33,431 nucleotides of DNA from Bacteroidales bacterium (GCA_017527945.1 JAFXPL010000163.1:1-33431); one strand, 5' to 3'; counted from the stretch's first letter, positions 21,510 to 29,501 are shown. Notes: generated from the sequence alone by a model not told the origin. Made by a program: numbers and translations.

Positions 21510-22589
21510 CTACAATCTGTCGATGCAGTTCAAATCGCTGAACGCCACTTTGAGGCGCTCGACCATGGACTTTTCGCCTTCACGCAGGAACATGCGCGGG
21601 TCGTAGTACTTCTTGTTGGGTTTGTCTTCGCCTTCAGGGTTGCCAATCTGACTTTGCAGGTAGGCTTCGTTTTTCTTGTAGTAGTTCATCACGCCTTCCC
21701 AGAACGCCCATTGCGTGTCGGTGTCGATATTCATCTTGATGACACCGTAGCTGATAGCCTCCTTGATTTTGGCGGGTTCGGATCCGGAGCCGCCGTGGAA
21801 AACGAAGTTCACAGGATTCGCTTCGGTGTTGAACTTCTTCTGGATGTATTCCTGGGAGTTGTGCAGGATGATGGGCTCCAATTTCACATTGCCGGGTTTA
21901 TAGACACCATGGACGTTGCCGAAGGAGGCGGCGATGGTGAAGTTGGGGCTGATCTTGCTGAGTTCCTCGTAAGCGTAGGCCACATCTTCAGGTTGAGTGT
22001 AGAGACGTGCGCTGTCGATGCCGGTGTTATCGACACCGTCTTCCTCGCCACCGGTGATGCCGAGCTCGATTTCGAGAGTCATCTCGATCTTGGCCATGCG
22101 GGCCAGATACTTCTTGCAGATTTCAATATTCTCTTTCAGAGGCTCTTCCGAGAGGTCGAGCATGTGGGAGCTGAAGAGCGGTTTGCCATTCTCGGCGTAG
22201 TATTTCTCACCTGCGTCGAGCAGCCCGTCGATCCAGGGGAGGAGTTTCTTGGCGGCATGGTCGGTGTGCACGACCACGGGAATGCCATACATCTCGGCCA
22301 TGCGGTGGATGTGCATGGCGCCGGAGATGGAACCGGCGATGGCAGCCGCCTGGCCGTCGTTGCTCAACGATTTGCCGGCGCAGAACACGCCGCCGCCGTT
22401 CGAGAACTGGATCATCACCGGGGAGTTCACCGCCTTGGCGGCCTCCATGACGGCGTTGATCGAGTCGGTACCGACCACGTTCACTGCCGGAAGAGCGAAC
22501 TTGTTAGCTTTTGCAATGCGGAAGATCTCCTGGAGATCCTTGCCATAAACCACACCGGGTTTCACTTTGGATAAGATTTTCTCTGACAT
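21510..22589 (-). CDS. fbaA: Class II fructose-bisphosphate aldolase
   Basis: This enzyme cleaves fructose 1,6-bisphosphate to two trioses (reversibly) in glycolysis and gluconeogenesis. At 359 residues it has the length of the E. coli FbaA subgroup. Visible are HTDHAAKK with Asp110 (catalytic) and His111 (zinc), LEIELGITGGEEDGVDN, His227 (NVHGVYKPG) and His265 in VFHGGSGS, the zinc and phosphate-binding site, then INIDTDTQW-type substrate contacts (KMNIDTDTQWAFW). It has a TATCTTTG promoter; its coding region is flanked on both sides by 7-bp arrays within 5 bp of start and stop. Together with the PPi-PFK at 8974 it documents a classical glycolytic route. Confidence 0.97.
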   Translation of the reverse strand: MSEKILSKVKPGVVYGKDLQEIFRIAKANKFALPAVNVVGTDSINAVMEAAKAVNSPVMIQFSNGGGVFCAGKSLSNDGQAAAIAGSISGAMHIHRMAEMYGIPVVVHTDHAAKKLLPWIDGLLDAGEKYYAENGKPLFSSHMLDLSEEPLKENIEICKKYLARMAKIEMTLEIELGITGGEEDGVDNTGIDSARLYTQPEDVAYAYEELSKISPNFTIAASFGNVHGVYKPGNVKLEPIILHNSQEYIQKKFNTEANPVNFVFHGGSGSEPAKIKEAISYGVIKMNIDTDTQWAFWEGVMNYYKKNEAYLQSQIGNPEGEDKPNKKYYDPRMFLREGEKSMVERLKVAFSDLNCIDRL

Positions 22590-22590
22590 G

Positions 22591-22632
22591 TCTGTTTATT
22601 GTTTACTATTTACTGTTTATTGTTCTATGTTC
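22591..22632. repeat. Heptamer array directly upstream of fbaA
   Basis: Six degenerate 7-bp units TCTGTTT, ATTGTTT, ACTATTT, ACTGTTT, ATTGTTC, TATGTTC lie in the 5' leader; the 12-mer CTGTTTATTGTT occurs twice, 21 bp apart (22592 and 22613). The array starts one base from the fbaA ATG. It could also be read as a pair of operator half-sites. Confidence 0.65.
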
Positions 22633-22653
22633 AATGAATGCCTAATTGGGTGG

Positions 22654-22661
22654 CAAAGATA
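22654..22661 (-). promoter_or_regulatory. -7 box TATCTTTG for fbaA
   Basis: Exact TATCTTTG on the minus strand, 64 bp upstream of the fbaA ATG and just downstream of the ribosomal operon terminator. Confidence 0.65.
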
Positions 22662-22686
22662 CTTTTTTTTCGATTAGGTATTCCAT

Positions 22687-22713
22687 AAAAAAAGCGCGAA
22701 TCTCTTCGCGCTT
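22687..22713 (-). terminator. Rho-independent terminator of the rplM-rpsI-rpsB-tsf operon
   Basis: On the minus strand the hairpin GCGCGAA-GAGA-TTCGCGC (22711-22694) is followed by a run of seven T (22693-22687). It lies 31 bp after the tsf stop codon. Confidence 0.92.
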
Positions 22714-22743
22714 CCATCATATTACCAAAACAATTGGCGATTA

Positions 22744-23751
22744 TTATTCACCAATTTGTCTGCGGATAAAACCTGTGCAGGCCAATCCTTTTTCCATTCT
22801 CTTGATGTAGTCACCGACGCTTTCTTTGCCGTCGCTGCCCATCACGAGCACTTGATAGGTGAGGGTGCTTTCCTTGAAGAACTTCACCAAGCGGCCTTGT
22901 GCGATTTGCTGGATTTGTTTCTCGTTAAGGTTAGCGGCAGCCTTTTCGGCTTCCTCAGCCTTGATTTTGCGGGCCAGTTCAGCCTGTTCCTCGGTGATCC
23001 AACCCTTGGCCATATTGGAGTTGATATGGTCGTCGCTATCGACGTGGGCGGGGTTGATGCCGGCTTTGTGCAGGGCGGAATCAACGGCTCTTTGGATCAT
23101 TTCGAGACGGGTCTTCTCGATGCCGATGGCGAGTTCGCGGTCTTTCACATCTTGCGGGATGGCATTCTCGTCGAGGGCGACGGGAGCCATGGCAGTGATA
23201 TGCATAGCAACGTTGTGGGCTACTTCGGCAACCTTTTCGCCAGTCTTGTTGAAGCCCACGAGGGTGGCTTTGTGGTTGCCCATGTGGTTGTAAGCCTCCA
23301 CGTAGGCGGCCTCGATCACCTCATAGTCGGGGCATTCGATCTTCTCACCGGTCTTGCCGGTCATCTCGATCAGTTTCTCGGCCACGGTTTGTCCGTCGAA
23401 GTTCATGTTGAGCAGTTCGTCCTTGGTCTTGATGTCAGCGGCCATAGCTTTGTCGAGGACGCTGTCAGTGAAATTGACGAATTCCTCGCCCTTGCCCACG
23501 AAGTCAGTCTCGCAGGCCATGGCGAGCATGTAGCCCTTAGTTCTGTCGGCGTTGGTCTTGGCGATGATGCGTCCTTCGTTGGAGGCGCGGTCGGCGCGCT
23601 TGGCGGCCACTTTCTGTCCTTTCTTGCGGAGGATGTCGCGTGCTTTCTCGAAGTCGCCGTCGGCTTCCACGAGGGCTTTCTTGCAGTCCATCATGCCGAT
23701 ACCGGTCTCTTGTCTGAGTTTGTTAACATCAGCTGCGGTAATATTAGCCAT
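22744..23751 (-). CDS. tsf: Translation elongation factor Ts
   Basis: EF-Ts exchanges GDP for GTP on EF-Tu. The 335-residue protein has the N-terminal UBA-like domain with TGIGMMDCKKAL (16-27) and the EF-Tu-contacting TDFV motif (Thr82-Val85, CETDFVGKGEEF). The core repeats itself (VAMHITAMAPVA) and the C-terminal part is longer than the 283-residue E. coli protein, as is common in Bacteroidota. It is the last gene of the ribosomal-protein operon, 30 bp after rpsB, and is followed by a strong terminator. Confidence 0.98.
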   Translation of the reverse strand: MANITAADVNKLRQETGIGMMDCKKALVEADGDFEKARDILRKKGQKVAAKRADRASNEGRIIAKTNADRTKGYMLAMACETDFVGKGEEFVNFTDSVLDKAMAADIKTKDELLNMNFDGQTVAEKLIEMTGKTGEKIECPDYEVIEAAYVEAYNHMGNHKATLVGFNKTGEKVAEVAHNVAMHITAMAPVALDENAIPQDVKDRELAIGIEKTRLEMIQRAVDSALHKAGINPAHVDSDDHINSNMAKGWITEEQAELARKIKAEEAEKAAANLNEKQIQQIAQGRLVKFFKESTLTYQVLVMGSDGKESVGDYIKRMEKGLACTGFIRRQIGE

Positions 23752-23781
23752 ATTGTTGTAAGTTTTTTTCGTGATTAAAAA

Positions 23782-24594
23782 TTATTCGTTGTTTTTGCGG
23801 GACACTCTTCTGCGTCTGCCGCCGTCGCGGTCGTCGTTCTCGCGCTCTTCGCCGTCGTTCTCGGCGTTCATCTCAGCGATTTCCTCTTCCATGCGGTCCT
23901 TGTTCATCTCGCGCTCGGCCTGTCCTTCACGGATGCTGTCGCAGATGGCTTTGAGGACCACGGCGATTGACTTGGATGCGTCGTCATTGGCCGGGATGGG
24001 GAAATCGACCATGCGCGGGTCGGGGTTGGTATCGATGATGGCGAAGGTGGGGATGGCGAGTTTGCGGGCCTCGGCTAGGGCGATGTGCTCTTTCATGATA
24101 TCCACGATGAAGACGGCTGCAGGAAGGCGAGACAGGTCGCTGATGGAGCCGAGGTTCTTTTCCAGTTTAGCGCGCTCGCGGCTGATTTGCAGGCGCTCGC
24201 GTTTGGAGATGTTCTGGAATTGGGGGCTTTCGATCAGACGGTCGATGTCGCTCATTTTCTTGACAGCCTTGCGGATGGTGAAGAAGTTGGTGAGCATGCC
24301 GCCGGGCCAGCGCTCGGTCACGTAGGGCATGTTCACTTCCTTGACCATGCTGGCTACGGTTTCCTTGGCTTGTTTCTTGGTGGCGACGAAGAGGATCTTG
24401 CGGCCGGAGCGTGCGATGCTCTTGGCGGCGCTGCAGGCTTCCTCAAGCTTGTCCATCGTCTTGTAGAGGTCAATGATGTGGATGCCATTCTTCTCCATGA
24501 AGATGTAGGGAGCCATGGCGGGGTTCCATTTTCTTTTCAGGTGTCCGAAGTGACAACCAGCTTCTAAAAGTTCTTCAAATTGTACGTTTGACAT
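23782..24594 (-). CDS. rpsB: 30S ribosomal protein S2
   Basis: S2 binds the 30S head/body junction and recruits S1. The sequence begins with the family hallmark FEELLEAGCHFGHLKRKWNP and contains NGIHIIDLYKT, RKILFVATKKQA, ERWPGGMLTNF and PTFAIIDTNPDP. The 270 residues end in a charged tail (about 235-270: acidic AENDGEERENDD, then GGRRRRVSRK), longer than in E. coli (241 residues). A conserved-looking stem in the 106-bp gap upstream may be a regulatory leader. It precedes tsf by 30 bp in the near-universal rpsB-tsf pair. Confidence 0.98.
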   Translation of the reverse strand: MSNVQFEELLEAGCHFGHLKRKWNPAMAPYIFMEKNGIHIIDLYKTMDKLEEACSAAKSIARSGRKILFVATKKQAKETVASMVKEVNMPYVTERWPGGMLTNFFTIRKAVKKMSDIDRLIESPQFQNISKRERLQISRERAKLEKNLGSISDLSRLPAAVFIVDIMKEHIALAEARKLAIPTFAIIDTNPDPRMVDFPIPANDDASKSIAVVLKAICDSIREGQAEREMNKDRMEEEIAEMNAENDGEERENDDRDGGRRRRVSRKNNE

Positions 24595-24629
24595 TTTCTT
24601 TTTTTTGATTTGTTTACATTCTTGAAAGC

Positions 24630-24667
24630 AACGGTGGAGTAGTCTCTAAGCGGGAATCTTCACCGTT
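24630..24667 (-). promoter_or_regulatory. Stem-loop in the rpsI-rpsB intergenic region, possible S2 leader
   Basis: AACGGTG (24630-24636) and CACCGTT (24661-24667) form a perfect 7-bp stem with a 24-nt loop in the RNA ahead of rpsB. Ribosomal-protein leaders upstream of rpsB are known in other bacteria; whether this one binds S2 is inference. Confidence 0.35.
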
Positions 24668-24700
24668 TCGATACTAAACACTGTCCAAGTGAAATTCCGA

Positions 24701-25087
24701 TTAACGTTTGGAGAATTGGAATCTCTTACGGGCCTTGGGCTGACCGGGTTTCTTACGTTCCACCATACGCGGGTCGCGGCGCAGGAAGCCCTGGGCTTTC
24801 AGTGCGGGGCGGAGTTCGGGGTCGATTTGGGTGAGCGCCTTGGCGATGGCCATGCGGAGGGCCTCGGCCTGGCCGGTCACGCCGCCGCCGTCGAGGTTGG
24901 CCTTGATGTCATACTGACCCATCAGGTTGGCCACTTGGAGGGGTTGCTCGACCTTGTACTGCAGGGTGGGAACGCAAAAATATTCCTTGTAATCACGGTT
25001 GTTGACCATGATTTGACCGCTGCCGGGCTTCATATACAGACGGGCAACTGCGGTTTTTCTTCTGCCTAATGTATTGATTACTTCCAT
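24701..25087 (-). CDS. rpsI: 30S ribosomal protein S9
   Basis: S9 contacts P-site tRNA with its C-terminal tail. The 128-residue sequence shows LGRRKTAVARLYMKPGSG, NLMGQYDIKANLDGGGVTGQAEALRMAIAKAL (split by the family's GGG turn) and the diagnostic end RKRFQFSKR, with the terminal Lys-Arg that reaches the tRNA. It starts 2 bp after the rplM stop, so the two are translationally linked, as in most bacteria. Length is normal. Confidence 0.98.
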   Translation of the reverse strand: MEVINTLGRRKTAVARLYMKPGSGQIMVNNRDYKEYFCVPTLQYKVEQPLQVANLMGQYDIKANLDGGGVTGQAEALRMAIAKALTQIDPELRPALKAQGFLRRDPRMVERKKPGQPKARKRFQFSKR

Positions 25088-25089
25088 TG

Positions 25090-25545
25090 TTATTTAATAT
25101 CCTTAATGTTAATGACTTTGGGTTGCTGGGCCTCGTGCGGATGGTTGGGTCCCACATAGACGTGGAGGTTGCGGAACAGCTGGGCACCGAGTCTGTTTTT
25201 CGGGAGCATGCCCTTGATGGCGTGTTCCAGAATGCGTCTCGGGTCCTTGCGCATCAGCTCCCGCGGGGTCGCGAAGCGCTGTCCGCCGGGATACGTGGTG
25301 TGGTGGACATACTGCTTGTCCGTCCACTTGTGGCCCGTGAACTTCACCTTCTCCGCGTTGATGATGATCACATTGTCGCCGCAGTCGAAGTGAGGCGTGT
25401 AATAAGGCTTGTTCTTGCCTTTCAGAATGCGCGCCACCTGTGTAGCAAGGCGGCCCACAACCATCTCCTGGGCGTCAACGACCACCCATTCTTTCTTGAC
25501 GATTTTCTCATTCGCCGAAATTGTTTTGTAACTTACTGCATCCAT
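25090..25545 (-). CDS. rplM: 50S ribosomal protein L13
   Basis: L13 is an early-assembly 50S protein. The 151 residues contain WVVVDAQEMVVGRLATQVA, HFDCGDNVIIINAEKVKFTG, KQYVHHTTYPGG, then RILEHAIKGMLPKNRLG and HPHEAQQPKV, all family-diagnostic. It is the first gene of rplM-rpsI-rpsB-tsf, with a TTGACA/TATTTTTG promoter about 110 bp upstream. The 5' leader is long enough to hold feedback control by L13, as described for other bacteria, though no clear structure is seen. Confidence 0.98.
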   Translation of the reverse strand: MDAVSYKTISANEKIVKKEWVVVDAQEMVVGRLATQVARILKGKNKPYYTPHFDCGDNVIIINAEKVKFTGHKWTDKQYVHHTTYPGGQRFATPRELMRKDPRRILEHAIKGMLPKNRLGAQLFRNLHVYVGPNHPHEAQQPKVINIKDIK

Positions 25546-25656
25546 TTTTTCAGTTTTGTCTTTTTTTTGCGAGAGATATCTTCACCCATATCTCTCTGAT
25601 TTTTAATTTTTTTCCTTTGCTAACTTAAGGATAATAATCGAGTTTTTTTAAGCGCG

Positions 25657-25686
25657 CAAAAATAGACTTTTTTTTGATATTGTCAA
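25657..25686 (-). promoter_or_regulatory. Promoter of the rplM operon (TTGACA - 16 bp - TATTTTTG)
   Basis: On the minus strand TTGACA (25686-25681) and TATTTTTG (25664-25657) are separated by 16 bp. This is the best two-part match to the Bacteroidota consensus (TTG at -33, TAnnTTTG at -7) in the window, as expected for a ribosomal operon. Confidence 0.7.
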
Positions 25687-25690
25687 GGGT

Positions 25691-25712
25691 TGTTGAAAAA
25701 TATTTTTCAACA
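25691..25712. repeat. 22-bp perfect palindrome between the patatin gene and the rplM promoter
   Basis: The sequence TGTTGAAAAAT followed by its exact reverse complement starts right after the patatin stop codon (25713-25715 on the minus strand) and ends 4 bp before the rplM -33 box. It can be an AT-rich terminator stem, an UP-like element or an operator. No separate T-run follows it. Confidence 0.7.
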
Positions 25713-28055
25713 TCAGAAGTCATACCCTACCCCCACATAGAATCCCACCCGTTTCTTGTTCTTGCTGTTCCAGTGGGCATTGGCCTGTATCGGCCCTATC
25801 TTGCTCTTATAGGCGACCTTCAGACCGGCGGCGTAGATGGCGTGCTCGCTCATCCCGTTTACGTTGCCGTCGTGCATCGCCGCACCCACGAGGGAAAGGT
25901 ACAGGTTCTTATAGACCTTGAAACGGAAATCGACATCGACCATCGTAAGGAAGTCCTGGCAGTTGGTGCTCCCGTTGAAGCCGATGAACGGCATCTGGTG
26001 GTCAAAATACCGTCCTTCCAACACGCCGCCCACGAAGTTGTACATGTAGTCGTTGCCGTCAGCATGACCCAGGATGTAGCGGCCTCTCAGCGAGGGGATG
26101 ATGTGGAAGAAGCGGCACACGGGGATGGTGCCCTGTATGCTGGCCGCCGCGTAATGTGTATTGACCGGCTTGTAGTCGTAGCTGGCGGTGACGCGGAGGC
26201 CTTTGTCCGGGAAGTAGCGATCGCTCTGGTTGTCGAACGTGAGCCGGAAATAGAGGTAGGGGTGGAAGTTCGCCCAATCCCAGCCCTTCACCAGCCCGAA
26301 GGTCGAGAAAATGTTGTAATAGGGGGTGTGTTCGAGACGGAAGCCCACCCGCAGGTCGAGGCGGCTCCAGTGGGTGTCGGCCCCGTAGATGTCGAGGACG
26401 TTACGCCAGGTTTTCTGGTAGTATTGGGCGGGCTCGTATTCCGCGTCGGGGTCGTCCCCTATACCGTCGAAGTCAAAGCTGAAGGCGCCGTTCAGGGTAC
26501 GGTACTGCGACTTCAGCGCGATGCCGAACATGGGTCCGCGGACGGGGATGTAGCAGAAGTCGAGGCGCAGGTAGGGGGAGATGGAGAACCGCGCCGTAAC
26601 ATCGAGCCTTGGACCGAAGATGCGGTTGCGGCCGAAGCCGCCGTTCAGCAGGATGGCCATCCACTCCTCCGTGTCGGCCCTGATGCCGATGCCCAAGGCG
26701 TTGATCGGACGCTTCACGCAGTCGTAAACCAGCGAGTAGCCCTCTCCGGTGCTGTCGGCCACGAGTTCATAGGTGACCTGCGAGAAGGCCATGGTGCTGT
26801 AGATGACCGACTGCGCAATCTCGATCTCGTGCTTGCCGTAGCGCGTGCCCGGAACTATGCGGAGCTTGTCCTTGAAATAGTTCATCTCCTTGTCACTGAG
26901 ACCGTCGAACCGCACTTTGGAGATCAGCACCTTCGTGGTGGCGAGGTCTATGGCCTTGGGACTTTGCAGCACTCTCCCGCCATGGCCCACGATGTCGGCC
27001 AGGCTGTCGAACTCCCGCTCGTGCTGCGCCGCCGCCGCGTATCCGATGCGGATCATCTTGTCGATTTCCTCGGTACTGAAGCTCAGCGAGCCGTAGCCGG
27101 CCAGATTCGGGGTGACATAGATTGTGGAGTATTGCACGTTGCGCTTGTGCGCCTCCAAACTGCCGGAGTATTGGGTGGTCTGCATCAGCACCTCCGCAAT
27201 GTTGTTCACCTCGTCGTAGTCGCGGGGCATGTAGAGCTCCACGCCGATGATGACATCCGCGCCGGCAGCCTTAGCGACATCCGCAGGGAAGTTGTTCTTG
27301 GTGCCGCCGTCCGACAGGATCATGGAATCGACCCGCACAGGGCGGAAGTAGCCCGGGATGGACATGGTGGAGCGCAGCGCACTGATCAGGTCGCCGGAGC
27401 TCCAGTGCTTCTCGGTTTGGGTCACGATCTCCGTGGCCACACAGCAGAAGGGCAACGGGAGGTCGGCGAAATCGATTTTGCCCTGATAATCCACGGTCTT
27501 GGAACTCATCAAGTTATAGATGTTCAACCCGTATTTGATGCCGGACGGGAGGCTCTTGACGAATTTCTTCCGGTCAAAGGGGAAGTCCAGCAGGTAAGTG
27601 GATTTGTAGCGTTTCTGGTCGTAGGAGTAGTACTCCGCCGGAATCTCGTCGCTCATCATCACATTCCAGTCGATGCCGCGGATGAGGGAGTCGATTTCAT
27701 GCACGCTGTAGCCGAGGGAATAGAGGCCGCCCATCAGTCCGCCCATGCTGGTGCCGACGACAAAGTCCACAGGGATGCCCTTCTCCTCCAAATATTGCAG
27801 CACGCCGATGTGGGCGGTGCCGCGCGCCCCGCCGCCCGCCAGTGCCAAGGCCACGGTCGGACGGTGCTGGGTGCGGCGGATCTTCGCCATCCGCTCCTGC
27901 ATCTCCTTGAAGAAGAGCGAGTCAGCGACTGGGTCGTAGCTTTGGTTGACCAGCATGGAATTCTGGCCATACCCTTCGAGAAGACCTGCCATAAGGCTTA
28001 AGACAAAGAACACCGGCAGCATCCGCCTGCCTGTCCATTTACGCGTTGTCATCAT
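25713..28055 (-). CDS. Patatin-like phospholipase with POTRA and outer-membrane barrel (PlpD/type Vd-like)
   Basis: This 780-residue protein has a signal peptide (1-30), a patatin domain (about 66-260) and a BamA-like C-terminus. The catalytic dyad is complete: oxyanion loop GGGARG (74-79), nucleophile Ser103 in GTSMGG and Asp249 in LSDGGTKNN. A POTRA-like segment lies at about 372-440 (VLISKVRFDGLSDKEM), followed by a surface-antigen/Omp85-type barrel with aromatic strands ending VGFYVGVGYDF; the terminal Phe is the usual outer-membrane signal. Family members have phospholipase A activity; whether the lipase domain is secreted through its own barrel or faces the periplasm here is open. It lies 44 bp downstream of an MFS gene. 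The first two codons are both ATG. Confidence 0.93.
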   Translation of the reverse strand: MMTTRKWTGRRMLPVFFVLSLMAGLLEGYGQNSMLVNQSYDPVADSLFFKEMQERMAKIRRTQHRPTVALALAGGGARGTAHIGVLQYLEEKGIPVDFVVGTSMGGLMGGLYSLGYSVHEIDSLIRGIDWNVMMSDEIPAEYYSYDQKRYKSTYLLDFPFDRKKFVKSLPSGIKYGLNIYNLMSSKTVDYQGKIDFADLPLPFCCVATEIVTQTEKHWSSGDLISALRSTMSIPGYFRPVRVDSMILSDGGTKNNFPADVAKAAGADVIIGVELYMPRDYDEVNNIAEVLMQTTQYSGSLEAHKRNVQYSTIYVTPNLAGYGSLSFSTEEIDKMIRIGYAAAAQHEREFDSLADIVGHGGRVLQSPKAIDLATTKVLISKVRFDGLSDKEMNYFKDKLRIVPGTRYGKHEIEIAQSVIYSTMAFSQVTYELVADSTGEGYSLVYDCVKRPINALGIGIRADTEEWMAILLNGGFGRNRIFGPRLDVTARFSISPYLRLDFCYIPVRGPMFGIALKSQYRTLNGAFSFDFDGIGDDPDAEYEPAQYYQKTWRNVLDIYGADTHWSRLDLRVGFRLEHTPYYNIFSTFGLVKGWDWANFHPYLYFRLTFDNQSDRYFPDKGLRVTASYDYKPVNTHYAAASIQGTIPVCRFFHIIPSLRGRYILGHADGNDYMYNFVGGVLEGRYFDHQMPFIGFNGSTNCQDFLTMVDVDFRFKVYKNLYLSLVGAAMHDGNVNGMSEHAIYAAGLKVAYKSKIGPIQANAHWNSKNKKRVGFYVGVGYDF

Positions 28056-28099
28056 AATCTTATCATTTTTTTGATACCGTAATACGACGGCGTTATCAC

Positions 28100-29287
28100 T
28101 TATATATTTAATCTACGTTGTACGAACATTTTCCGTGTGGTGGTGAAGAACATGGCCACGCCGGCAACGTGCACGGCCACCACGGTCCAGAAGGCCGCAG
28201 CGTAGCCGAGGTATTCGGCGATGACACCTCCGAGGACGATGCCAATCCCCATGCCGAGGTCCCAGCTGGTGAGCAGCGTCGAGTTGGCAGTGCCGCGCTC
28301 ATTGTGGTGCGCCACCGAGATGATCATGTTCTGGAAGGCCGGCCATAAATGCCCGTTGCCGAGCCCCACCAACAGGGCGGAGGCATAGAAGCAGACCGGG
28401 TGCGGCGAGATGATGAAAACGGTGTAGCCAACGGTGGAGATGAGGATGCCGATGCCGGCATTTCGCACCAACTTCCCTTCCCTCAAAGACTTACCTCCTT
28501 GCAATCGAGACAGAATCAGCCCGATGGAGAGCAGCAGGAAGAAGGTACCCGAGCCACTGGTAATGCCCAGCGTCTCCTTGGCGTAGATGGCCAAATAATT
28601 GCTCATCACGCCGTAGCAGATGGCGAAGAAAACCATGTTGGCACCGATGAACCAGCCCCGGATGAGGAAAAACCGGTCGAGCGACAGCTTCTTTTTGTCG
28701 GCGAGGACTGGACGTGTGGGCAGTTTCACGGATGCGGCGACGACTGTGCTGAGCAGAGCGAAGAGCAGGGCGACGACGAACAGGATGTTGAAGTCGTCGA
28801 AGTATTTGTAGAGGGCGATGCCGGCCGTCGGGGCGATGGCCGTGGCGATGTTGTTGCTCAGCCCGTAGTAGCCGATGCCCTCGTTGCGACGCGAAGAAGG
28901 CAGCACGTCGATGGCGACGGTGGAGTTGGCGACGGTGCCCCCCCCGAACGGCCCGCCGTGGAGCGTGCGCACCAGGGCGAAGAGCAGCAGCGTGCCCGCC
29001 AGCAGGTAAAGGCCGTAGAACAGGAAGCTCAGCAGCATGAAGAACACCAGCACCTTTTTCCGGTCGAAGGAATCGACCACATAGCCGCTGAACGGGCGGA
29101 ACAGCAGCGCCGCCACCGTGTAGCCCGACAGCACCAGCCCGATCACATCCTTGCTGGCCCCGAAATGCTCGCTAAGGTAAATCGGGAGCAACGGCGTGAG
29201 GATGTAGAAAGCAAAGAAAAGCGAGAAATTCGCCACCATCACCTTGATGTATTCCCGATTCCATAAAACTTCTTTGGTCTCCGACAT
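28100..29287 (-). CDS. Major facilitator superfamily transporter
   Basis: This 395-residue inner-membrane protein has 12 predicted spans. The MFS motif A between spans 2 and 3 is RPFSGYVVDSFDRKKVL, and NSTVAIDVLPSSRRNEGIGYYG resembles the motif region of spans 4-5 in drug-exporter-like members. The central basic loop (LPTRPVLADKKKLSLDRF) and repeated motif in the second half (NERGTANSTLLTSWDLGMG) fit the two six-span halves. Substrate not identifiable; efflux is a reasonable guess. It has its own -7 box and a 9-bp repeat array upstream; the patatin-like gene follows after 44 bp. Confidence 0.9.
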   Translation of the reverse strand: MSETKEVLWNREYIKVMVANFSLFFAFYILTPLLPIYLSEHFGASKDVIGLVLSGYTVAALLFRPFSGYVVDSFDRKKVLVFFMLLSFLFYGLYLLAGTLLLFALVRTLHGGPFGGGTVANSTVAIDVLPSSRRNEGIGYYGLSNNIATAIAPTAGIALYKYFDDFNILFVVALLFALLSTVVAASVKLPTRPVLADKKKLSLDRFFLIRGWFIGANMVFFAICYGVMSNYLAIYAKETLGITSGSGTFFLLLSIGLILSRLQGGKSLREGKLVRNAGIGILISTVGYTVFIISPHPVCFYASALLVGLGNGHLWPAFQNMIISVAHHNERGTANSTLLTSWDLGMGIGIVLGGVIAEYLGYAAAFWTVVAVHVAGVAMFFTTTRKMFVQRRLNI

Positions 29288-29309
29288 TTCTTTCTTTATT
29301 TTCGGGCGG

Positions 29310-29317
29310 CAAAAATA
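29310..29317 (-). promoter_or_regulatory. -7 box TATTTTTG for the MFS gene
   Basis: The minus strand reads TATTTTTG, 22 bp upstream of the ATG at 29287. The 9-bp array begins 13 bp further upstream, where a -33 element would lie. Confidence 0.5.
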
Positions 29318-29330
29318 CGAAATTTTGAGG

Positions 29331-29384
29331 TTTAGGAAGTTTAGGAGGTTTAGGAGGTTTAGGAGGTTTAGAAAGATTAGAAAG
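29331..29384. repeat. 9-bp tandem array TTTAGGAGG x6
   Basis: Six 9-bp units: TTTAGGAAG, three TTTAGGAGG, TTTAGAAAG, ATTAGAAAG. The core TTTAGGAG is the same as in the 8-bp array at 12024-12103. It fills the divergent region between the MFS gene and the lipoprotein operon. Confidence 0.88.
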
Positions 29385-29473
29385 ATTATTGCGGGTAAGA
29401 TTTTTAAGTGTTTGATTCTTAGTTTTTTCCAGTTTTATTTTCGTTTTTTCGCCGAGGCTGTTGTGAAAAAGTG

Positions 29474-29481
29474 TATCTTTG
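29474..29481 (+). promoter_or_regulatory. -7 box TATCTTTG for the lipoprotein-M23-T9SS operon
   Basis: Exact TATCTTTG, 20 bp upstream of the ATG at 29502. No other box is seen before 33018, so it probably drives three genes. Confidence 0.62.
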
Positions 29482-29501
29482 CGGCTTAAATTCTCAGGAA
29501 A

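Noticed and set aside
24618..24680. Possible tRNA in the rpsI-rpsB gap
   Set aside because: The stem arrangement lacks an acceptor/T-arm pattern and no GTTCGAATC-like T-loop is present.
25674..28001. 775-codon plus-strand open frame
   Set aside because: It is exactly antisense to the patatin gene; the minus-strand protein has catalytic motifs and a signal peptide, the plus-strand one has a valine/histidine-rich composition typical of a GC-rich antisense frame.
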